From Spirosoma terrae (lineage in GTDB: Bacteria > Bacteroidota > Bacteroidia > Cytophagales > Spirosomataceae), in contig NZ_JAAFZH010000017.1 in NCBI RefSeq assembly GCF_010435915.1, positions 62,001-126,000 on the forward strand: a DNA stretch of 64,000 nucleotides, read 5' to 3'. The notes under the pieces are model-generated. The model saw only the letters and a list, made by a program, of their open reading frames with translations. It had not been told where the DNA came from and searched no databases. The translations under genes were made by a program, and so were the position numbers. Numbering within the stretch: the first letter of the stretch is position 1; each line of letters starts with the position of its first letter. Positions 54,542 through 63,955 of this stretch are shown here, piece after piece.

Positions 54542-54916
54542 ACATGTCTAAAAGCCAGCAAACGATATGCCAACTTTGTCATATTAGGCTATAAACGTAA
54601 AAAAACGAATAACGCATATTGTTCCGTCTGGCTTCACCTATACAAACAGACACCTGATAGTCAAGCTAATAACACACAGTACTTCCAACTCACAACCACA
54701 CCATTTATTTCGCCGACTAGCAAACATTTACGCTACATTTTAGAAAGACTCTTCATTAAGCAATTGACGTATAAAAATAGGGCAAAAGCTATACTCTAAA
54801 AGGCGAATAAAGAATAATAGGGCACTTTATGATGCAATGAGCACCTAAGCTCGGGCCTAGGCCATAAACGGCTAATCGCCTACACCGTCAAAAAATATGC
54901 CAAAGTGCAAAACGCA
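54542..54916. other. Intergenic region between the receiver-like and sugar transferase genes
   Basis: About 375 bp, AT-rich, with no frame, terminator or exact promoter box recognised. A short AATAGGGCA word repeats near 54777 and 54818. Confidence 0.4.
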
Positions 54917-56143
54917 ATGATTGGAAGCCTCATTAAATCGAACCTTGTGGATATATCTCCCGTATCATGCCTTGTATTGATAGAGATGGATGATGAGGTT
55001 GCCAGCCAAATTATCCATCTAGCTGGTGATATGTGCTCTGTCGAACGATTTCGAGACATAGAGGATGCAGAAAAATGGCTTTCTACCTATCCTTCAATAG
55101 ATCTGCTGATCGTAGGCAATAACACGAGTGAAGCGATTGTACCGCGCCTTAGAAACCTGCTGGCAGACCAATCAACCCCTGTATTAATCGCTGCGCAACA
55201 GATCAGACCTACTCTTGTTAAAGCGGCTCTCCGTACTGGCGCAACGGATATTTTAGATATCAATGGAGACAACTACAGCCTTCAGTTTAAAATACGCTAT
55301 TACCTGGATTTAAAAACCCGTATTCTGGCACTCCCAGTAACTAAACGCCCTTCAGATCATCAACCTCTCAAACTGCCGGTTTGGAAACGCGCCATTGACA
55401 TTGCCGTTTCTCTGGTAATCCTGATCCTGCTTTCACCTATTCTTTTACTGGTTTCTTTGCTCATTAAGCTAGACTCAAAAGGACCAATTCTTTATAAATC
55501 GAAACGGGCTGGAACTAACTTTCGCATATTCAATATGTATAAGTTCCGCACCATGAGCACCAAAGCCGATCAGCAATTACATGATCTGGCCTCACAAAAT
55601 ATATATTCCAAACCCTCTTTAACGCCCCTTTCAGATAGTCTTTTAGACGATTATAGATCTGCTTTTTTGTGTGATTCGTGTCGTCAGCGGGGTGTTTCAT
55701 GCCAGCAACCCTTAATTGATCAGCATCAACTGGTTTGTGAAAAGCTGTTTTTACGGGAAAATGAGGACGCTGCCAAGTTCATGAAATTTCGCAACGACCC
55801 ACGAATTACCCGTCTGGGTACCATTCTCCGAAACAGCAGCATTGATGAGCTCCCTCAACTATTTAATATTCTCCTTGGCGATATGTCGTTGGTGGGCAAT
55901 CGCCCATTACCGCTTTATGAGGCAGAAAAGCTAACGTCTGATGAGTTTGCCAAGCGTTTTGCTGGTCCAGCAGGCCTGACCGGGTTATGGCAGATTAAAA
56001 AGCGCGCCAAAGGTCAGGGTCCCATGTCGGACTGGGAACGTACGCAGCTCGATATTGAGTATGCGAACACGTTTTCTTTTAAAACAGACATGTTTATTAT
56101 CTGGAAAACGCTATTCAGCTTATGGCAAAAGGAGAATGTATAA
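54917..56143 (+). CDS. Undecaprenyl-phosphate sugar phosphotransferase fused to a degenerate receiver-like domain
   Basis: The 408-residue protein should start exopolysaccharide synthesis by transferring a sugar-1-phosphate to the lipid carrier. Residues 1-135 resemble a receiver, with strand LVLIEM, IDLLIVGNN, STPVLIAA and TGATDILDIN, but no Asp is left at the phosphorylation point. A membrane anchor follows (161-183, VSLVILILLSPILLLVSLLIK). The catalytic part has YKFRTM (208-213), DPRITRLG (294-301), DELPQLFN, GDMSLVGNRPLP and GLTGLWQI. An insertion of about 80 residues between FRTM and DPRITR contains Cys252, Cys255, Cys262 and Cys274, spaced like a zinc-binding knuckle. The ATG at 54917 is preferred to a GTG at 54905. 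Confidence 0.93.
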   Translation: MIGSLIKSNLVDISPVSCLVLIEMDDEVASQIIHLAGDMCSVERFRDIEDAEKWLSTYPSIDLLIVGNNTSEAIVPRLRNLLADQSTPVLIAAQQIRPTLVKAALRTGATDILDINGDNYSLQFKIRYYLDLKTRILALPVTKRPSDHQPLKLPVWKRAIDIAVSLVILILLSPILLLVSLLIKLDSKGPILYKSKRAGTNFRIFNMYKFRTMSTKADQQLHDLASQNIYSKPSLTPLSDSLLDDYRSAFLCDSCRQRGVSCQQPLIDQHQLVCEKLFLRENEDAAKFMKFRNDPRITRLGTILRNSSIDELPQLFNILLGDMSLVGNRPLPLYEAEKLTSDEFAKRFAGPAGLTGLWQIKKRAKGQGPMSDWERTQLDIEYANTFSFKTDMFIIWKTLFSLWQKENV

Positions 56144-56193
56144 TCATACTAAAACACGATTTAACCTGAACTACTATCCAGTTCCTCTACGTA

Positions 56194-57288
56194 ATGACAG
56201 ACGTACTAATTGATCACCAAAAGTTTAGCACTCAGCGCTACGGAGGAATTAGCCGTTACTTCGTCAGCCTTATAGATGGCATTCGTAACTCTTCCGATGT
56301 TTCGTATAAACTTGGGGTTTTACATAGTCAAAATCATTACTTACAAAAAGAGCGTATACTACTCAATAACAGCGCATTAGGCAAACTAATCAGCACAAAA
56401 GAAACAGCTAGTTACTGGCTGAATGAGCAGTACTGCCGTCAACTTCTGAACAGGCAGGATTTCGATGTTTTCCATCCTACCTATTACAGTCCCTACTTTA
56501 TCAAAGGGCTTCGGAAGCCCCTGGTTGTGACGGTTCACGACATGACGCATGAGCAACTACCGGAGTATTTCTGGGCGCATGATCCGCTGACCTACCAGAA
56601 ACGTATGAATATTGAACGGGCAGATGCAATAATTGCGATTTCTAATACCACACGTAACGACCTGGTTAATTTACTTCATGTAGATCCAGCGAAGGTTCAC
56701 GTGATACACCACGGCATTGACAATAATGCCTCCTTAAAAAGTCAGCCTATTTCAAATTTACCATCCCATTATTTGCTCTACGTTGGCGATCGCGGGGGTT
56801 ATAAAAACTTTTATTTATTTCTCAGGGCCTTTAAACGGCTGCAGCATCGGTATCCCGATTTACATGTAATTCTGACCGGTGGAGGTTATTTAGGAATTGC
56901 CGATCAGGAGTTTATTCATCGGCTAGGCCTCCATGATCGGGTTCGGCACTTTAACTCGACCGACGACGAACTGACGTATCTGTATCAAAACGCATTATGC
57001 TTCGTTTATCCTTCCTTGTACGAGGGATTTGGATTACCTATTCTGGAAGCATTTCGAGCAAACTGCCCGGTTGTATTAAGCGATACCAGTTGTTTTCGGG
57101 AAGTTGCCGCCGACAGTGCGGCCTATTTCTCCCCCAAGGATATCGACGATCTGGAGACTACTCTTGATTCCATGATTACGGATACTGAACGCCGTAAAAG
57201 TCTGATAAAATCAGGGGCCGATCGATTGAAGCAGTTCCCTTTATCCTCATCAGTTCAACGCACATTAGATCTGTATAAATCGCTATAA
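56194..57288 (+). CDS. Glycosyltransferase family 4-type (GT-B) protein
   Basis: The 364-residue cytoplasmic enzyme has a GT-B fold: N-terminal region with RYGGISRYFVSLID, a nucleotide-sugar-binding C-terminal half with VIHHGIDNN, LYVGDRGGYKN, HVILTGGGYLG and the signature YPSLYEGFGLPILEAF (GT4 E-x7-E motif). It is expected to add one sugar to the growing lipid-linked repeat unit. It lies 50 bp downstream of the sugar transferase gene, within the same likely operon. The sugar donor cannot be predicted. Confidence 0.9.
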   Translation: MTDVLIDHQKFSTQRYGGISRYFVSLIDGIRNSSDVSYKLGVLHSQNHYLQKERILLNNSALGKLISTKETASYWLNEQYCRQLLNRQDFDVFHPTYYSPYFIKGLRKPLVVTVHDMTHEQLPEYFWAHDPLTYQKRMNIERADAIIAISNTTRNDLVNLLHVDPAKVHVIHHGIDNNASLKSQPISNLPSHYLLYVGDRGGYKNFYLFLRAFKRLQHRYPDLHVILTGGGYLGIADQEFIHRLGLHDRVRHFNSTDDELTYLYQNALCFVYPSLYEGFGLPILEAFRANCPVVLSDTSCFREVAADSAAYFSPKDIDDLETTLDSMITDTERRKSLIKSGADRLKQFPLSSSVQRTLDLYKSL

Positions 57289-57341
57289 ATCGCTGAATTA
57301 ACACTACGTTATAAAACAGCCATAATCCACTGCCTAATTAT

Positions 57342-58796
57342 ATGTTTGACCGCACATTTATCCTTGTTCAACAACTGCGCTACAACCGAGAGCTATTCAC
57401 CGGTTTAGGGCTGTTGATAGCAGTGATGGCCGGTTGGCTAATTGGTAATTTTGGCGTAATGGGCGGTCTTATCACTGTGGGGCTCCCTGTGGCTTTATTT
57501 TTTGTCGTTAGTATTTTATTAGAGCCCAAAATTGGCTTATTACTATATATCCACCTGGGCTTCGCGCTGGGTTTTACTCGTTTTGTTCAGAGCGAAATTC
57601 CGTTTGGTTTAGCGCTGGATGGGGTCATCATGCTCACCCTGCTCAGCGTTCTATTCAATGCCAAACGTATGAACTGGAAACGGCTACGCCATCCAGTCTA
57701 TTTTCTGCTGGTTTTTTGGCTGGTCTATACCATTCTCGAACTGCTGAATCCAGAAGCTCCTTACAAACCAGCCTGGTTTTATCATGCCCGTGCTTTTTCG
57801 TTAAACTGGTTCTACGTCGGCACCATTATGCTCGTTCTTCCTATTACCAAAGACGAAATAAAGCTTCTGATAAAAACCTGGTTAATATGGTCTTTTCTGG
57901 CGGCTCTGTGGGGGTTTAAACAGCAGTATATTGGTCTGGCAGAAGCCGAAGAACGGTGGCTGGCAGAAGGTAATGCTAAAACGCACCTACTCTGGGGGCA
58001 GCTCCGAACCTTTTCATTCTACTCTGACGCATCGCAATTTGGCGCCGAAATGGCCAGTGTTACGCTTTTCTGCGCCTTCCGATTCCTGGAAGAAAAAGAA
58101 ACACTACGTAAGGTCGTGTACCTGAGTTTAGCTTTGTTGTTCTTCTGGGCATTTGCCATTTCAGGTACACGTAGCGCTTTCTTCGTACTGATTGCCGGTT
58201 TCCCGTCTTATCTGGTACTTAGCCGAAATATCAAACTAATGCTTCAGGGAGCCGCAGTGGCCATTCCTCTGTTAGCCATTTTGCTATTCACGCACATTGG
58301 TGACTCTAACTATCACATTTATCGAATACGTACGGCACTACGTCCTGGCGAAGACGCTTCGTTCATGCTTAGGCTGGAAAATCAACAAAAGCTCAAAGCG
58401 TATCTAAGCAATTTGCCTTTTGGGGCCGGAATAGGTACATCGGCCGACACAGGCGCTCGCTTTTCACCGAATCATTTTGCCGCGCAGATACCACCCGATA
58501 GCTGGTACGTAGAAATCTGGATTGAAACCGGCATTGTTGGTCTATCCATTTATCTGATAATGCTCTTGGGCATTATAGGGGTTGGCGTTTATAAAGTCTG
58601 GCAGATCAAAGACCCCTGGTTATTCAAACTCATGATTGCTCTGCTGGCCGATTTTATTGGTATCGCGCTGATGTGTTATTCCAATCCAACCTTAAGCCAG
58701 TTTCCAACCTGTACCATTTTATACATAACCTCCATACTTTTTACAACCAGTGAACGCTGGGATACAAAGCCTCAACATCAGCTTTTTTCAGCCTAG
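57342..58796 (+). CDS. O-antigen ligase/polymerase-like (Wzy-type) membrane protein
   Basis: The 484-residue integral membrane protein has about eleven hydrophobic segments and the pattern of the Wzy/O-antigen ligase superfamily: a large periplasmic loop late in the sequence (about 320-390, with RLENQQKLKAYLSNLPFGAG) between the last pairs of spans, and GTRSAFFVLIAGF before it. It probably polymerises the lipid-linked repeat unit at the periplasmic face of the inner membrane, or ligates it to an acceptor. No flippase (Wzx) gene is next to it in the window, so export partners lie elsewhere. Confidence 0.85.
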   Translation: MFDRTFILVQQLRYNRELFTGLGLLIAVMAGWLIGNFGVMGGLITVGLPVALFFVVSILLEPKIGLLLYIHLGFALGFTRFVQSEIPFGLALDGVIMLTLLSVLFNAKRMNWKRLRHPVYFLLVFWLVYTILELLNPEAPYKPAWFYHARAFSLNWFYVGTIMLVLPITKDEIKLLIKTWLIWSFLAALWGFKQQYIGLAEAEERWLAEGNAKTHLLWGQLRTFSFYSDASQFGAEMASVTLFCAFRFLEEKETLRKVVYLSLALLFFWAFAISGTRSAFFVLIAGFPSYLVLSRNIKLMLQGAAVAIPLLAILLFTHIGDSNYHIYRIRTALRPGEDASFMLRLENQQKLKAYLSNLPFGAGIGTSADTGARFSPNHFAAQIPPDSWYVEIWIETGIVGLSIYLIMLLGIIGVGVYKVWQIKDPWLFKLMIALLADFIGIALMCYSNPTLSQFPTCTILYITSILFTTSERWDTKPQHQLFSA

Positions 58797-58864
58797 TCAA
58801 TACCTCGAACTACACTCACCAATCGAATACTAATCCATACATAACATAATCTATACCATTACCG

Positions 58865-59725
58865 ATGATACTTTTCTCAAATCCAAAGTGGCTCGAACAG
58901 CATCAATACCCATACAACAGCATTGATGAAGTGCCCCAGTCTGTTTTTGATAGGATTAACGAACGGCTCGACAAGCGTTTGAGTACAACTCCGTTGGTTT
59001 CCATTATGGTGATCGCCTATAATGAAGAAGTTAACATTCTTCGGAGCATTAGTACACTTTCCTGTCTCGAAACCGATATTCCATTCGAGATCGTGGCCGT
59101 TAACAATAATTCAAGCGATCGAACACAGGAAACAATTGATAAACTCCACGTTCGCAAATTTTTTCAACCCATTCAGGGTTGTGGCCCGGCCCGGCAAATG
59201 GCACAGGAGAACGCCATTGGTAAGTACATGTTATTAGCCGATGCCGATTGTTTTTACCCTACCAACTGGATGAACGAAATGATGAAAAAACTGCAGCAGC
59301 CGGGGGTTGTTTGCGTGTATGGTCGTTATTCGTTCATTGCTAATCCAGAGCTACCAAGATGGCAGTTAACCATCCATGAAACGCTAAAAGACCTTATCGC
59401 TGAGGCCCGTCAATACAAACGTCCTTATCTGAATGCCTATGGTATCAGTATGGGTTATCTTCGGGAAGCCGGGCTCAAGGCGGGCTATATGATGCACCGG
59501 AGAACCTGGGGCGAAGACGGTCGAATCTGCTTTGAAATGATGCAGTATGGCAAGGTGGTTCCAATGAAAACACGTTCTGCTCGTGTCTGGACTGGCCCAA
59601 GAACGTTAATGAAAGATGGTACGCTTTGGCAGGCGCTGGGAAAACGAGCCAGGAAAGAAATAGGACGTGCCATTTCCTATCTGACACCTCATCCGCCACA
59701 CGACCCAAAAACCTCCGAAGACTAG
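58865..59725 (+). CDS. Glycosyltransferase family 2 protein
   Basis: This 286-residue protein has a GT-A fold: a VSIMVIAYNEEVNILRSI start at about 41, VAVNNNSSDRTQETID, and the metal/nucleotide-binding DXD-type motif in LLADADCFYPTNW. A following segment reads GVVCVYGRYSF. It probably transfers a sugar to the repeat unit on the cytoplasmic side. The first 35 residues carry no signal peptide. It is 68 bp after the polymerase gene and 21 bp before the next glycosyltransferase gene. Confidence 0.92.
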   Translation: MILFSNPKWLEQHQYPYNSIDEVPQSVFDRINERLDKRLSTTPLVSIMVIAYNEEVNILRSISTLSCLETDIPFEIVAVNNNSSDRTQETIDKLHVRKFFQPIQGCGPARQMAQENAIGKYMLLADADCFYPTNWMNEMMKKLQQPGVVCVYGRYSFIANPELPRWQLTIHETLKDLIAEARQYKRPYLNAYGISMGYLREAGLKAGYMMHRRTWGEDGRICFEMMQYGKVVPMKTRSARVWTGPRTLMKDGTLWQALGKRARKEIGRAISYLTPHPPHDPKTSED

Positions 59726-59746
59726 ACAGCTTCCCTCCCACCGTTC

Positions 59747-60961
59747 ATGACTAATTTTGATAGCATCATCTGTATTGGCCAAACGCCCTGGAAAGGGGAT
59801 TTCCAGAAAGCGATTGTTCAGTTGGCTACGGAATTGTCCGTACGGCACCGGGTTCTATACGTTGACTATCAATATACAATCAAAGATTTGCTATCGGGTA
59901 TGACCGGTAGTCGGGATGTGCCAATTCGGGAATCGCTGCGCTTGTCGACTCCAACTCAGTTGAAGACTATCGATCATGACAAGGCCGTTTATGTCTGGAC
60001 TCCCCCGGCCATGATCCCTATTAATTGGCTGCCGCCCAAACCGCACGATTTTTTTCTACAGTGGAACGTAGCTCGCTTAGTTAAAGGTCTTCGCAACGTA
60101 ATGCGCCAGCTAAACATGACTCGCCCGTTGATCATCAACGGTCTGAATCCTGTTTTTGGTCTACCCATGCTGAAGCAACTCAACGAATGCGCAACCATTT
60201 ATTACTGCTTCGATGAAATCACAATTGCCAAATGGATGAACCGCCACGGCGGACGCTATGAGCGATTGTATCTGGAACGCGTCGATGCTGTAGTGACCAC
60301 TTCTGAAACGCTACGAATAGCTAAAGCAAGTGTACAGCCGAATACGTACTGCGTTAAAAATGGTGTCAATTTCGCCCTTTTTAATCAGGCTCGCTCACTC
60401 GTACAGCCCCATAAAGCCACGAAACCCATTGTTGGTTATCTGGGAACAGCCGACGATCGCCTTAATCTGGACCTGATCGAGTATTGTGTGCGAGTTATGC
60501 CCGACGTAACCTTTCAGTTTATTGGTGAGGTTCACGAACCGTCGATTACGCAACGACTTTCAACGTATGCAAACGTCGTTTTCACTCCGCCCCATCAACC
60601 AGCCGGTTTACCTCCTTTACTGGCCCAAATGAGTGCAGCCATGATTCCGTTTGTCTGTAATGAGCACACGTATACGATCTATCCGCTCAAAATAAATGAA
60701 TACCTGGCAGCCGGTTTACCAGTAGTGTCGACACCATTTTCGCTACTCGACGATTTTAACGGCGTTGTAGAACTAGCCGATACCCCCGACAAGTTTAGTC
60801 AGGCGATACGTAGTGCTCTGGCCGATACGTCTGCGCAACGTATTGAGAATCGCATTGCAATGGCTCACAATAATTCCTGGGAGAAACGTGCGGTAGAGTT
60901 TGAAGATATTATCAAGAAAATACCGTCGGCCTTTACTAGAACGCCTACTCAGCCTGTTTAA
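59747..60961 (+). CDS. Glycosyltransferase (GT-B, group 1-like)
   Basis: The 404-residue protein starts with IICIGQTPWKGDFQKAIVQL and has a C-terminal domain with KPIVGYLGTADDRLNLDLIE, FQFIGEV, and PLKINEYLAAGLPVVSTPFS, a pattern typical of TuaH-type and other group 1 glycosyltransferases. It is the last plus-strand gene of the polysaccharide operon and stops only 5 bp from the end of the convergent fucosyltransferase gene, leaving no room for separate terminators. Confidence 0.88.
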   Translation: MTNFDSIICIGQTPWKGDFQKAIVQLATELSVRHRVLYVDYQYTIKDLLSGMTGSRDVPIRESLRLSTPTQLKTIDHDKAVYVWTPPAMIPINWLPPKPHDFFLQWNVARLVKGLRNVMRQLNMTRPLIINGLNPVFGLPMLKQLNECATIYYCFDEITIAKWMNRHGGRYERLYLERVDAVVTTSETLRIAKASVQPNTYCVKNGVNFALFNQARSLVQPHKATKPIVGYLGTADDRLNLDLIEYCVRVMPDVTFQFIGEVHEPSITQRLSTYANVVFTPPHQPAGLPPLLAQMSAAMIPFVCNEHTYTIYPLKINEYLAAGLPVVSTPFSLLDDFNGVVELADTPDKFSQAIRSALADTSAQRIENRIAMAHNNSWEKRAVEFEDIIKKIPSAFTRTPTQPV

Positions 60962-60966
60962 TGTAA

Positions 60967-61839
60967 TCAAATCCGCATCCAGGCAGCCGGAATCAGATCT
61001 TTCGTATCCCAGCTCGGTTTGTTTTTAAACCAGCGTTCAGGTGCAATCACCTGTTTATTTCGTTTAGGATTAAGCCAGGCTCCCCACCAGCTGAACGAAC
61101 TGTTAGCAATAATATGGTGATCGCATAAACTCATCAGTTGAAGATCATCCAGATCCGCATCACGGCCTGTATTGATAACGAATTCATGCGGAACATTTAG
61201 CGGTAAATTCTCTCGCACCCACTCAGGATCATCGCTAAAAATGAAGAACGTAGCATTTGGAAAGCGTTGGATCATTACTGGAATAGCCTTATTATAATAG
61301 TCAAGTCCAAGAAACCCAAACGATTGGCTAAACTCAGGATGGCTGACGTAATCGCCCCGACGAATATGCAGCGAAACCGGAACGTCAGTACGTTCAATTT
61401 TTGACCTGTAACTCGCAAACAGATCGCCCGTTTCGCGCTTAAACGTCAAGTCTTTCCGAATAACATCTGCACAATTCGCAAAGTAGCCCTCTGATTGCCA
61501 GCAACCATCGAGTATAATTAAATTGGCTCTGGTTTTCAATACAGCCGGATCAATATGAAACTGTTCCTCTTTTACGAATTGAACGAATGGCCTGAAACTA
61601 CGATTAGGCAACAACTTTGTCGCTTTTGATACGTATACGTAGGGCGACGTATCGAGTATAGAACAGTCTAAGGCAAAAGGATGAAGTTTAAATTTTCGGG
61701 GAGTATCTGTCTCATACTCATACTTATAGTAGCTTAAATCAATATAGAGCGACGTATTGTTTAGCAGGGCGAGACTTTTGCCCAGCGCATACTGAAACAG
61801 TTGATTGCCTAATCCCCCTGAAATTCTAGCAATGACCAT
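60967..61839 (-). CDS. Alpha-1,2-fucosyltransferase-like glycosyltransferase (GT11)
   Basis: The 290-residue enzyme has the GT11 markers: N-terminal ISGGLGNQLFQYALGKSLA, the HIRRGDY motif that binds GDP-fucose, FFIFSDDPEWV, and IANSSFSWWGAWLN. It should add fucose in alpha-1,2 linkage to a glycan, most likely the polysaccharide of the neighbouring operon, although it is on the opposite strand and converges on it. No GDP-fucose synthesis genes are in the window. Confidence 0.93.
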   Translation of the reverse strand: MVIARISGGLGNQLFQYALGKSLALLNNTSLYIDLSYYKYEYETDTPRKFKLHPFALDCSILDTSPYVYVSKATKLLPNRSFRPFVQFVKEEQFHIDPAVLKTRANLIILDGCWQSEGYFANCADVIRKDLTFKRETGDLFASYRSKIERTDVPVSLHIRRGDYVSHPEFSQSFGFLGLDYYNKAIPVMIQRFPNATFFIFSDDPEWVRENLPLNVPHEFVINTGRDADLDDLQLMSLCDHHIIANSSFSWWGAWLNPKRNKQVIAPERWFKNKPSWDTKDLIPAAWMRI

Positions 61840-61949
61840 TGCTTATAAGCATTACGTTATTTTTATGACGCCCAACCTGTAAGGTACCACTCTCCGATCG
61901 ATTGCAACAGAAACCAAAGCATAGAGTTAGGGGCGACAAGTTACACCTT

Positions 61950-62720
61950 TCATTCCTTTGACTTGAATTGTTCAAAGAAGCCACTTTCCAACGTGTAAAA
62001 CTTAGGCATTCCGCACGGAAGCTCCCGCGCAACAGAGGCAACATAACCATTGGCAACATCAACGCTATCCACCTGCCACGTTCCCACTTCGCCAATTAAT
62101 AAACTAGCTACTTCGTGCGTCCCGTCAAGAGAGGGTATCAACGCAAAATCGTCGTCCATTCCTTTAGCAGTCGCTTTTACGATGGCTTCTTTACGCGTCC
62201 AAAGCTGATAGAATACCCGTCGAGCGTCTTCACTTTGCCGTATAAATTCCTGTTCCGCTGGGGCAAAGCTCTGATCCAGGAGGTCGCCAAATAAAAGGTC
62301 GGGATTAACCTTTTCGATATCGATGCCAACACTAGACTTTCCAACAACTACCAATACCCAATCGCCAGCATGGGATACATTTACCTGCAAATTCCCGGCA
62401 TCTTTTATTCCAGGCTTTCCGTTACGTCCTTCCACTAGTAAAATATCGGCCGGTGATCGCTGTAAATAGGTTGCAGCCAACAACCGTAAACACATCCGCC
62501 CGACAATAAATCGCAGTTGATCTTCTTTTCGTCGATAACGGTCGGCTCTGCTGCGTTCATCTGGGGTCAGCACCTTGTACAGCAGCGTATCCGCCAGGTT
62601 TCCAGCCCTAATCATGCATCGGAAAATAGCCAATTCATCCATGTACTGGCAACTCGTCCAGGGCTGCCAATCAGGATGTTCAATGTAATCATATGAAACA
62701 AAAATCAAAGACTTATTCAT
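61950..62720 (-). CDS. 4'-phosphopantetheinyl transferase (Sfp type)
   Basis: Sfp-type enzymes attach phosphopantetheine to carrier proteins of fatty-acid, polyketide or nonribosomal-peptide synthesis. The 256-residue protein shows an N-terminal half with RYRRKEDQLRFIVGRMCLR, then the VGIDIEKVNP motif (Mg-binding Asp/Glu) and the WTRKEAIVKATAKGM motif. The length corresponds to the pseudodimeric Sfp group rather than the shorter AcpS group. No carrier-protein or synthase gene is next to it, so its partner is unknown. It is divergent from the gliding-motility-type gene. Confidence 0.92.
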   Translation of the reverse strand: MNKSLIFVSYDYIEHPDWQPWTSCQYMDELAIFRCMIRAGNLADTLLYKVLTPDERSRADRYRRKEDQLRFIVGRMCLRLLAATYLQRSPADILLVEGRNGKPGIKDAGNLQVNVSHAGDWVLVVVGKSSVGIDIEKVNPDLLFGDLLDQSFAPAEQEFIRQSEDARRVFYQLWTRKEAIVKATAKGMDDDFALIPSLDGTHEVASLLIGEVGTWQVDSVDVANGYVASVARELPCGMPKFYTLESGFFEQFKSKE

Positions 62721-62837
62721 TACAACTTTCTAAACTCAACAAAGCAGTAACACTTTGATTAGCAGAGCATTTAACAATGTATAATTCAGACTACAAATGG
62801 GTGACGGAAGCTTTTTTTAATAGTCTTAATAATAGTT

Positions 62838-63842
62838 ATGGTAACTGCATCGACTAGGTTTTCTGGCGTCGCCGGGCAGCGGCTCAACAAAGCAATCCGT
62901 GTGAATATAACCCTGATTTTCTGTTTTATTTATACGGGTCGGTATTCCTGTCTTGCGCAATTATGCCCCGGATTGTCCAATAATCTGCTCATCAATGAAT
63001 CGTTCGGTACAGCCAGTAATGCTCCGTCGCTAACCAGCCAGACAACGTATCGATACGTATCATCTAGTTGTCCGGAAAATGGGGAGTATACCCTATCCCC
63101 GACGGTCGATGGCAGCTGTTTTCTAAATACCTGGCACTACGTAACAGAAGATCATACAGCTAACGACGTCCGCGGAAATATGCTGATTATTAATGCGTCT
63201 GACGAAGCCGGAACGTTTTATCAGCAACCGCTACCGGGTCTATGCGGTGGAACTCGATACGAGTTTTCTGTATGGGGTTTAAACTTACTTAAACCGGGTA
63301 TTTGCAGCGACCCTACCCTACCCAATCTGACGATTCAGATTGAAACAAATAGCGGACAGGTGCTACAAACAATCGATTTTGGCTCTATTGATTTAACAAC
63401 AACGCCTACCTGGAAGCTCTACTCAACCTTATTTACGGCGCCAACAACAACGGAACCAGTCGTTGTCAAATTGATTAACAATCGGGGAGCCGGCGGATGC
63501 GGCAATGATCTGGCGCTGGACGATATACAACTGAAACAGTGTGATGCCTGCGCACCGGATCCAGTTTTTGTTCCTGATGTTTTTACACCTAATGACGATA
63601 GAACGAATGAAGAACTGGCCGTTTTTATAAAAGACGCCGTTTCCTTCTCTATTACGATTTATAACCGCTGGGGAAATGCTGTTTTTTATAGCAACTCGCT
63701 GGGCAATAGATGGAACGGAACCTTTTCGGGAACCCCCTGTGCTGCAGGCGAATACAGCTGGGTTATTTCCTACAAACTGGCAGACTCGGCAACAACGACC
63801 CGTGAATATATAAAAAGGGGGTATGTAATGCTATTACGATAA
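62838..63842 (+). CDS. Secreted protein with gliding-motility-type (T9SS type B) C-terminal domain
   Basis: The 334-residue protein has an extended N-region with a hydrophobic segment ending SCLAQ near residue 40. The mature part (about 45-240) contains eight Cys residues and strand-rich motifs resembling carbohydrate-binding or lectin-like domains (GTRYEFSVWGLNLL, DLALDDIQLKQC). From about 245 to the end is the gliding-motility-associated CTD: PDVFTPNDDRTNEEL, FSITIYNRWGNAVFYS, WNGTFSGTPCAAGEY and YIKRGYVMLLR. Such tails direct type IX secretion (type B). The domain commonly has PNxFTPNxDGxND; here the Gly is replaced by Arg. Confidence 0.88.
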   Translation: MVTASTRFSGVAGQRLNKAIRVNITLIFCFIYTGRYSCLAQLCPGLSNNLLINESFGTASNAPSLTSQTTYRYVSSSCPENGEYTLSPTVDGSCFLNTWHYVTEDHTANDVRGNMLIINASDEAGTFYQQPLPGLCGGTRYEFSVWGLNLLKPGICSDPTLPNLTIQIETNSGQVLQTIDFGSIDLTTTPTWKLYSTLFTAPTTTEPVVVKLINNRGAGGCGNDLALDDIQLKQCDACAPDPVFVPDVFTPNDDRTNEELAVFIKDAVSFSITIYNRWGNAVFYSNSLGNRWNGTFSGTPCAAGEYSWVISYKLADSATTTREYIKRGYVMLLR

Positions 63843-63955
63843 TCACCTCATAACGGTACGTTCTGGTGGTGTTGGCTTCAGTGGCAGTATGGATATACGT
63901 AACCAAAATAGATCAATACGATAGTCACATACCTCTTTTACGACTATCCACTCCA

